Shown: in pieces, positions 1 through 3,957 of the stretch
Layout: each line of letters starts with the position of its first letter
Numbering within the stretch: position 1 is the first letter of the stretch
Notes under the pieces: model-generated
The model's input: the letters and a program-made list of their open reading frames with translations, nothing else
Database searches by the model: none
Told to the model about the DNA's origin: nothing
Translations under genes and position numbers: made by a program
NCBI GenBank assembly: GCA_003519205.1
Contig: DOXE01000097.1
Coordinates: 1 to 6,771 of the forward strand
DNA: 6,771 nucleotides
Origin: Chloroflexota bacterium
GTDB taxonomy: Bacteria > Chloroflexota > Anaerolineae > Promineifilales > Promineifilaceae
Direction: 5' to 3'

Positions 1-152
1 CCCATGCGGGTTAATAAGGCCGGCAGGCTCTCACCGGCCGGCTTCCTGTCAACCTGCTTTATGGTGGTTTGGCCGGCCTTGGTCGCTGTTATGGACCCGG
101 CCTGGAATCTCGATCCTACAGATTTCTGCGATTCTCGAATGGCTACAGTCAT
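1..152 (-). CDS. Partial CDS running off the left edge, N-terminus of an unrecognised protein
   Basis: A minus-strand frame starts here and stays open to the window edge, giving 50 codons without a stop. The product begins MTVAIRESQKSVGSRFQ and is hydrophilic, with no signal peptide, so it is probably cytoplasmic. I do not recognise the family. The start at 152-150 is chosen because AGGAG at 164-160 lies 7 nt upstream. An adjacent ATG at 155 has only 4 nt spacing. A further in-frame ATG at 176 overlaps the stop of a doubtful 67-codon frame as TGATG and has AAGGGG about 8 nt upstream. A strong promoter-like sequence lies at 198-226, which would give a leader of about 38 nt. The frame contains three GGCCGGC motifs (18-24, 36-42, 71-77), which fall in Lys/Pro/Ala/Gly codons. 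Being open-ended, it cannot be confirmed from this window alone. Confidence 0.5.
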   Translation of the reverse strand, partial: MTVAIRESQKSVGSRFQAGSITATKAGQTTIKQVDRKPAGESLPALLTRM

Positions 153-197
153 CATCCTGCTCCTGGGATGGTTCATCAGCTCCACCCCTTGATGATA

Positions 198-226
198 AGA
201 ATAGCACATTTGTTCTGTTTTATCAA
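198..226 (-). promoter_or_regulatory. Sigma70-type promoter for the left-edge gene
   Basis: On the minus strand TTGATA (226-221, five of six consensus bases) is followed by a 17-nt spacer and TATTCT (203-198, four of six). The bases TGC directly before the hexamer match an extended -10. Transcription would start near 191, just ahead of the start codons at 176, 155 and 152. This AT-rich island is unlike the coding DNA around it. That argues it is regulatory and not the tail of the weak 67-codon frame that crosses it. Confidence 0.55.
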
Positions 227-378
227 GGGATTTTTACGATTGTGACCAGTGAACAAGTAGTTCATCCATGCGTAATCGTGGGCGGTGAAATGCACGCTCC
301 TTCGACTGTAATCAGCAGGGACCCTGGTCGGTATTGATGGTTTCTTGTTGTCTGTGTTGCAATGCCAGGTGCAGGGCA

Positions 379-1449
379 TCAAGGCAGTTGCGATCCTGAC
401 CCAGTGTTTGCTTTAGCCCCTCCACATCCACTCGCGCTTTGGCCTCCCGGGAGGGTGTTCATGGCTAACGGGAAAAATACGGCATAGGTGTAATCGGCAC
501 AATTTTTTGGCACAGAATATTCGTCAATCAGAACATTGTCGGTGTTAAAGAATTGGTAAGTGATGCCGGTAAAGCTGGCTGTGACCAACATCGCCCCGTG
601 ATCTTGGTTATAGCGGACGATGGATTCGGCTTCCGGAGGCAAGTTGCCGATGTTGTCAAAGTCGTACAAACCTGCCCCGCCAGCGCCGTTGACGAAATAG
701 GGCGTGCCATTGACGTCCAGCCGCTCGTACAGGTGATCGTGACCGCTAAACACCGCATCAGCTCCCCAGGTCGCGAATGGCCATTGCATCGTTGAAATTG
801 AACCATGCCGGCCGGATGAATAGGGGGCGTGGTGGAAGTAGACCAAGTTATAACAAGAGGTAGAAGCAGCTAACTGATCTTGCAGCCAACTGGCCTGGAT
901 GGAGTTCTCGTCCCGGCCGTCAGGTTCGCTGCTATCACTGTCAATGGCAAATAAATGGATTAATCCGAGGTTGACTTCGTAGTAGCGTTCGTTGTTGGGT
1001 AGGGTGAAGTAATCAAAGTGTGCGCCGCTGCAACTGCCCCCGGTACAGGAAATCGTGTGCCAGTCGTGGTTGCCCAACGACGGCCAAAAGCGGTTGGTAG
1101 GGCTACCAGGACCATAGGATCCCTGGTAATTCCCAATGAACTGACTGTAATACTTGCCGATGGTTTCGTCAATCGTCGAGGCTGCCCCATCCGGGTAATT
1201 ATTATCACCGGTAGTGATCACAAAGTCCGGATTCCAATTACCTACCAGATTGGCTACCCTGAGTTCGTCAGCGTTGTCACTGCCAAAGTCGCCGATCACG
1301 GCAAAGCGAACGGTACCTTGGCCAGGATTGGCGTTGGTCGGGCCAGGAGTGAGCGCCGTTGCGGGGGTAGGGGGAGCTTCTCCACACGTTGTAGCCAAAA
1401 TCAGAGCCACACAAAATAGGTTGGATAACCAGATATCGAAGCGAACCAT
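379..1449 (-). CDS. Exported metallophosphoesterase, purple acid phosphatase-like
   Basis: The 356-residue product should hydrolyse phosphate esters outside the membrane with a two-metal centre. All motifs of the calcineurin-like/purple acid phosphatase fold are present: GDFG (D54), GDNNY (D82, Y85), GNHD (N127, H128), HHAPYSSG (H207) and GHDHLYER (H237, H239). The seven ligands expected for purple acid phosphatases, including the tyrosine that ligates iron, are therefore intact. Residues 1-21 form a signal sequence ending ATTC (C22), an imperfect lipobox, so lipidation is possible but not sure. A Pro/Thr-rich linker covers about 25-44. After the catalytic domain comes YAVFFPLAMN (322-331), then a 25-residue Gly/Ser-rich tail containing C342. 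The ribosome binding site is weak (only a close GGAA), but the start fits the signal peptide. Substrate is unknown; a phosphatase or diesterase role is possible. The fold assignment is secure. Confidence 0.93.
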   Translation of the reverse strand: MVRFDIWLSNLFCVALILATTCGEAPPTPATALTPGPTNANPGQGTVRFAVIGDFGSDNADELRVANLVGNWNPDFVITTGDNNYPDGAASTIDETIGKYYSQFIGNYQGSYGPGSPTNRFWPSLGNHDWHTISCTGGSCSGAHFDYFTLPNNERYYEVNLGLIHLFAIDSDSSEPDGRDENSIQASWLQDQLAASTSCYNLVYFHHAPYSSGRHGSISTMQWPFATWGADAVFSGHDHLYERLDVNGTPYFVNGAGGAGLYDFDNIGNLPPEAESIVRYNQDHGAMLVTASFTGITYQFFNTDNVLIDEYSVPKNCADYTYAVFFPLAMNTLPGGQSASGCGGAKANTGSGSQLP

Positions 1450-1469
1450 TTTCCGGATATTACTCTGCC

Positions 1470-1486
1470 CCGGTGCGATTCACCGG
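1470..1486 (-). other. Small hairpin in the phosphatase leader
   Basis: CCGGTG (1470-1475) and CACCGG (1481-1486) form a perfect 6-bp stem with a 5-nt loop. It lies about 20 nt upstream of the phosphatase start codon inside the predicted leader. It could modulate translation, since the Shine-Dalgarno sequence between it and the start is poor. This is inference from structure alone. Confidence 0.25.
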
Positions 1487-1536
1487 CAAGTGGAGCCGAC
1501 CAGCAAAAATCACACTCAATAATCCGAAGACCCTAC

Positions 1537-1565
1537 ACACTATCTATCATAGCATAGCGTGTCAA
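1537..1565 (-). promoter_or_regulatory. Probable promoter of the phosphatase gene
   Basis: On the minus strand a perfect TTGACA (1565-1560) is followed by a 17-nt spacer and TAGTGT (1542-1537, three of six consensus bases). GATAGT at a 15-nt spacing is an alternative -10. The leader to the start at 1449 would be about 80 nt. Upstream of the -35, GGTAAAAG occurs twice on the plus strand (1602-1609 and 1627-1634, 25 bp apart), a possible regulator site. The rest of the 1450-1714 intergenic stretch shows no gene. Confidence 0.4.
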
Positions 1566-1670
1566 CAGCGACGCCCGCCAAAAAGTGGTCAGGGGAGAAG
1601 GGGTAAAAGACAGGTAGCGGATGGCAGGTAAAAGTCAACTCAACCTACTTCTCTAACACTACTAACGCAT

Positions 1671-1706
1671 AACCGGTCCGGCTTGAACATCAGCACCGGG
1701 CCGGTT
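1671..1706 (-). terminator. GC-rich inverted repeat after the kelch gene, possible terminator
   Basis: AACCGGTCCGG (1671-1681) and CCGGGCCGGTT (1696-1706) form an 11-bp stem with a 14-nt loop, starting 8 nt beyond the kelch stop codon. The one non-Watson-Crick position is a U-G wobble in a plus-strand transcript but an A-C mismatch in the minus-strand one. No U-run follows on the minus strand, and only a short TTTT overlaps the plus-strand end. Location suggests the 3' end of the kelch transcript, but a classical Rho-independent terminator is not clearly shown. Confidence 0.4.
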
Positions 1707-1714
1707 TTGATCAG

Positions 1715-2869
1715 TTAAGGATTCTTAAATAGGATCGGCAGGTAAAGATCGTACCTGCATTCTGCATCAAGTCTCTGAACTACAGAACCGGATAAGCCAA
1801 ATATACCACTCCCGACAGAAAAGATCGTCCTATCCTTATATGTCGTGACTCCCTGGCCTATTTCACTGGCTGCCACTTGCATATTCGGGCCAGTTGACCA
1901 GGAATCGTCATGGGGAGAGTAAAGTTCAGTGACATCCAGATTGCCAATCCCAAGCGGATCATAGCCCCCGAAAACGGCGATAGTGTCGCCGCAAATCGTT
2001 CCGACCATGCCCGCGGCCCGCGCCGTCGGCATAGGCGCCCCCAAACTCCAGGAATCTCTACGAATATCATAGATCTGCGTGGCGCTTATGACAGTGCTTG
2101 GATCAGTAGCTCCACCAAACACATAAATCTTGCCCCCCATGGCAACCGTCGCATAGTTGTCCGACACGGGAATGGGCATAGGCGCCAACGTGGTCCAGTT
2201 ATTGCTCGCCGGCGAATACACCTCAGTCTTGGTATAAATTGGCGCCTCACCAAATGTATTTCCACCACGGCCGCCGATAGCATAAATCTTGCCTCCCCAG
2301 CTAGCGACTCCCAGTCCACCGCGGGCCAGGCTCATTGACGTGGCCGTCATCCAGCTTGAGGTAGCCGGGTCAAACACCTCGACGTCTGCACTCGGACCGG
2401 TCCGGCCTCCAACAGCATAATGTTTTCCATTGACTGTGCCGCCACCTAACTCCGAACGAGGGACCGTCGCATCCGGGGCGTCAGGGCCACCGTGTGTCCA
2501 GGTATCGCTGAGAATATCGTAGAAGGAAAACAGGTTGCTATCAACATCGCGGAAACCGTGGCTTACATAGAGCTTGTCGCCTATGACGTTTGCGGCCGAG
2601 CCCTCCACTCCGCTATTCGTTCGCGGATCAAAGAAAGTGACTACCGTCGTCCATGTCAGTGTAACGGGTCCGGCTGGCGAGTAAGGTGCCGTGAGAGAAC
2701 TCGCTTCCAGGCTTTCTTTAGTGTAGCCTTGCTCTAGTTGTGTATCGGGTAACGTTGTCGAACTGGCTATGGCGGTTATTGCCAATACTGCAATTAAGGC
2801 AATTCCAATCGAGATGCCAATACTGAGCTGTCTCATGGCCGTCAGTCTCAGACTCTTTTTTTGTTTCAT
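1715..2869 (-). CDS. Exported kelch-repeat beta-propeller protein
   Basis: The 384-residue product is secreted or surface-bound and most likely a binding or scaffold propeller. I see no catalytic residues that would make it a galactose oxidase or sialidase. A basic start and a hydrophobic stretch (about 13-36) form a signal peptide or anchor. Six kelch units follow, with blade hallmarks at YVSHG (101-105), YAVGG (151-155), YAIGG (196-200), YVFGG (249-253), AVFGG (298-302) and a degenerate FSVGSG (350-355). Each of the first five is followed by an aromatic and then a Trp (W124, W173, W225, W274, W324), as in the family. The last unit lacks the diglycine and Trp, as expected for a closing blade. 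The chain ends YDLYLPILFKNP, a terminal motif shared with its neighbours. The start is well supported: AAAGGAGG sits 10 nt upstream; M12 is a weaker alternative. It is transcribed away from the LysM/DUF11 operon. Confidence 0.9.
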   Translation of the reverse strand: MKQKKSLRLTAMRQLSIGISIGIALIAVLAITAIASSTTLPDTQLEQGYTKESLEASSLTAPYSPAGPVTLTWTTVVTFFDPRTNSGVEGSAANVIGDKLYVSHGFRDVDSNLFSFYDILSDTWTHGGPDAPDATVPRSELGGGTVNGKHYAVGGRTGPSADVEVFDPATSSWMTATSMSLARGGLGVASWGGKIYAIGGRGGNTFGEAPIYTKTEVYSPASNNWTTLAPMPIPVSDNYATVAMGGKIYVFGGATDPSTVISATQIYDIRRDSWSLGAPMPTARAAGMVGTICGDTIAVFGGYDPLGIGNLDVTELYSPHDDSWSTGPNMQVAASEIGQGVTTYKDRTIFSVGSGIFGLSGSVVQRLDAECRYDLYLPILFKNP

Positions 2870-2928
2870 CGTTCGGGGTCCTCCTTTGGGGTTCTCCTAA
2901 ATTACGGACCTTCAAGGCGCCAGCAAAT

Positions 2929-2968
2929 AGCTTAATCTTTTTGATATGATTAGTAAAAGCTTAATCTT
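2929..2968. repeat. Direct repeat AGCTTAATCTT, two copies
   Basis: The 11-mer AGCTTAATCTT occurs exactly at 2929-2939 and 2958-2968, offset by 29 bp. The second copy covers the predicted -10 of the kelch promoter and the first lies just downstream of its predicted start site. That is a common placement for repressor half-sites. No regulator is encoded in the window, so function is inferred from position only. Confidence 0.45.
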
Positions 2969-2986
2969 GCTGCGATTGAGCGTCAA
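2958..2986 (-). promoter_or_regulatory. Probable promoter of the kelch gene
   Basis: On the minus strand TTGACG (2986-2981, five of six) is followed by a 17-nt spacer and TAAGCT (2963-2958, three of six). The leader to the start codon at 2869 would be about 80 nt. The weak -10 overlaps one copy of the AGCTTAATCTT repeat, suggesting a regulated promoter. Confidence 0.35.
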
Positions 2987-3042
2987 TATTTTTCTAGGAA
3001 AGATAAACATTAACAGCGAGATGGCTACAAGGGATCGACCCC

Positions 3043-3070
3043 CTGACCGATCGCCAGATATAGCTATCAT
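3043..3070 (+). promoter_or_regulatory. Probable promoter of the rightward operon
   Basis: CTGACC (3043-3048, four of six consensus bases) is followed by a 16-nt spacer and TATCAT (3065-3070, five of six). A start near 3077 would give a short leader with a 5-bp hairpin (3079-3092) directly before the GAGGAG at 3096-3101. It is the best-matching rightward promoter I can find between the kelch gene and the small ORF. Confidence 0.35.
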
Positions 3071-3108
3071 CTCATTATCAAGCCCGTGCTTGTCTGAGGA
3101 GTAATCCC

Positions 3109-3255
3109 ATGATCGTCAAAAGTTGGACCAGGCTGGGATCCTTTACAGGGACTGTCGTCCCCTTAGAACTGTACCATAGGGAATCTGGTTGGGTAATTCC
3201 AGGTCACCCCTACAACCCCACACCTCTACAGCCCTACACACCACAAAAGATGTAG
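3109..3255 (+). CDS. Small ORF, 48 residues, unknown function
   Basis: A short frame starts at ATG 3109 with a near-ideal Shine-Dalgarno GAGGAG (3096-3101) at 7-nt spacing and ends at TAG 3253-3255. The product begins MIVKSWTRLGSFTGTVV, has no signal peptide or membrane segment, and ends in a Pro/Tyr-rich stretch (about 31-46: PGHPYNPTPLQPYTPQ). I recognise no family. It lies downstream of a plausible promoter (3043-3070) and 75 nt upstream of the LysM lipoprotein gene on the same strand, so it may be the first cistron or a leader peptide of that operon. A 12-bp dyad, GATGT-AG-ACATC (3249-3260), spans its stop codon. Evidence against: it is short, composition is not decisive, and no homology can be tested here. 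Confidence 0.4.
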   Translation: MIVKSWTRLGSFTGTVVPLELYHRESGWVIPGHPYNPTPLQPYTPQKM

Positions 3256-3281
3256 ACATCTGAGCCTTCTTGTGCTATTGT

Positions 3282-3315
3282 ATCTTAAATGAATCTTAAA
3301 AGTTGTCCGTTGTCC
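3282..3315 (+). repeat. Two consecutive short tandem repeats upstream of the LysM gene
   Basis: ATCTTAAA occurs at 3282-3289 and 3293-3300, exactly 11 bp apart, followed at once by GTTGTCC twice in direct tandem (3302-3308, 3309-3315). The array ends 4 nt before the AGGA ribosome binding site. Half-sites at one helical turn are typical of OmpR/PhoB-type response regulators bound as tandem dimers. That role is an inference. Confidence 0.4.
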
Positions 3316-3330
3316 TCATAGGAAATAGAG

Positions 3331-3930
3331 ATGAGAATAGCACCCCTAATATTCCTTCTCCTCGTTCTAGTCTTGGTTTCCTGCGCAACTGAGCCAGAAA
3401 TGATCCCGATTACCAGAATCGTGACCCAAATATCCCAGGTTGAGGTGACGACTGTGGTCGAAATTACACGCGAAGTCAATGTGACACGGATTGTCGAAAG
3501 CGCCATTACAATGACATATACCCCCACTCCCGCTCCAATACCGCCAAATACGCCAAGACCGACGCCTACGGCAACAACTGCTGAGCCCATCATTGAAGTT
3601 GCCGAGATAGAAACGCCCTCGCCACTTTGCATACCGTCGCCACCAGCTGATTGGGCACAGCACGTCATTGAACTAGGAGACAGTTTGTCCAAATATTCCA
3701 CTCAACATGAGATCACAATAGCACAGATCCAGCAGGTCAACTGCTTGAGTGGCATCGTGATTAGAGAAGGCAACGCACTATGGCTGCCAATTACCGTTAC
3801 ACCAACGCCCTCTCCTTCACCAACCCCACTACCGCAGCAGCCACCATCGGGGTCGTCATCGGGGTCGTCATCAGATTCATCATCGGATTCGCCTAAGCCA
3901 CCACCAAAACCAACGGCAACACCTCCATAG
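3331..3930 (+). CDS. LysM-domain lipoprotein with Pro/Thr- and Ser-rich linkers
   Basis: The 199-residue product is a lipoprotein: residues 1-17 are hydrophobic and end in a good lipobox, LVSC (C18). Residues about 27-56 form a repetitive Val/Thr/Arg/Glu segment (ITRIV, VEVTTVVEITREV, NVTRIVE), reminiscent of segments after the lipid anchor of Chloroflexota substrate-binding lipoproteins. A Pro/Thr linker (about 62-84) leads to a LysM module at about 111-154. There HVIELGDSLSKYSTQHEI, the IAQIQQVNCLS segment and the closing GNALWLPI match the usual LysM pattern of GDxL, an NxL helix and a final hydrophobic-Pro strand. A second Pro/Thr linker and an SGSS/SDSS run (173-186) finish the protein. 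LysM domains bind peptidoglycan or other GlcNAc polymers, so wall attachment is likely. AGGA at 3320-3323 is 7 nt from the start. The DUF11 gene follows after 27 nt, so an operon is very likely. Confidence 0.88.
   Translation: MRIAPLIFLLLVLVLVSCATEPEMIPITRIVTQISQVEVTTVVEITREVNVTRIVESAITMTYTPTPAPIPPNTPRPTPTATTAEPIIEVAEIETPSPLCIPSPPADWAQHVIELGDSLSKYSTQHEITIAQIQQVNCLSGIVIREGNALWLPITVTPTPSPSPTPLPQQPPSGSSSGSSSDSSSDSPKPPPKPTATPP
3847..3894 (+). repeat. 12-bp tandem repeat coding for SGSS/SDSS
   Basis: Four 12-bp units lie head to tail inside the LysM lipoprotein gene. The first two are identical (TCGGGGTCGTCA); the third and fourth are diverged and encode SDSS and SDSP in place of SGSS. The run makes a flexible Ser-rich linker near the C-terminus. 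Such repeats can expand or contract by slippage, always in frame because the unit is a multiple of three. Confidence 0.7.
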
Positions 3931-3944
3931 TAATATGGTTAAAC

Positions 3945-3950
3945 AGGAGG
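3945..3950 (+). promoter_or_regulatory. Strong ribosome binding site for the DUF11 gene
   Basis: AGGAGG lies 7 nt before ATG 3958, in the 27-nt gap after the LysM gene. It fixes this start and predicts efficient translation of the second gene of the operon. Confidence 0.8.
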
Positions 3951-3957
3951 ACCAGCA

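Larger units (their letters stand above)
2870..3108. other. Divergent control region between the kelch gene and the rightward operon
   Basis: No gene was found in this stretch. It separates two divergently transcribed units and carries a leftward promoter (2958-2986), a rightward promoter (3043-3070), the kelch ribosome binding site (2880-2887), an 11-bp direct repeat (2929-2939 and 2958-2968) and a small hairpin CAAGC/GCTTG (3079-3092) in the rightward leader. The DNA is visibly more AT-rich than the flanking genes between about 2925 and 3015. Confidence 0.5.

Noticed and set aside
16..80. Inverted AAGGCCGGC/GCCGGCCTT and repeated GGCCGGC, considered as a terminator.
   Set aside because: The loop is long, no T-run follows, and the motifs fall in regular codons of the open minus-strand frame.
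4..192. Plus-strand 62-codon frame with a hydrophobic look.
   Set aside because: It has no ribosome binding site and lies antisense to the better supported left-edge gene with its promoter.
176..379. Minus-strand 67-codon frame between the phosphatase and the left-edge gene, joined to both by TGATG overlaps.
   Set aside because: The product has no recognisable pattern, there is no independent Shine-Dalgarno sequence, and its 3' part is occupied by a strong promoter-like sequence. The overlaps are noted, but the protein is probably not real.
3285..3701. Minus-strand 138-codon frame with long hydrophobic Gly/Val runs, resembling a membrane protein.
   Set aside because: It is antisense to the LysM lipoprotein, whose lipobox, linkers, LysM pattern and ribosome binding site are convincing. 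The hydrophobic runs come from reading Thr/Pro codons backwards.
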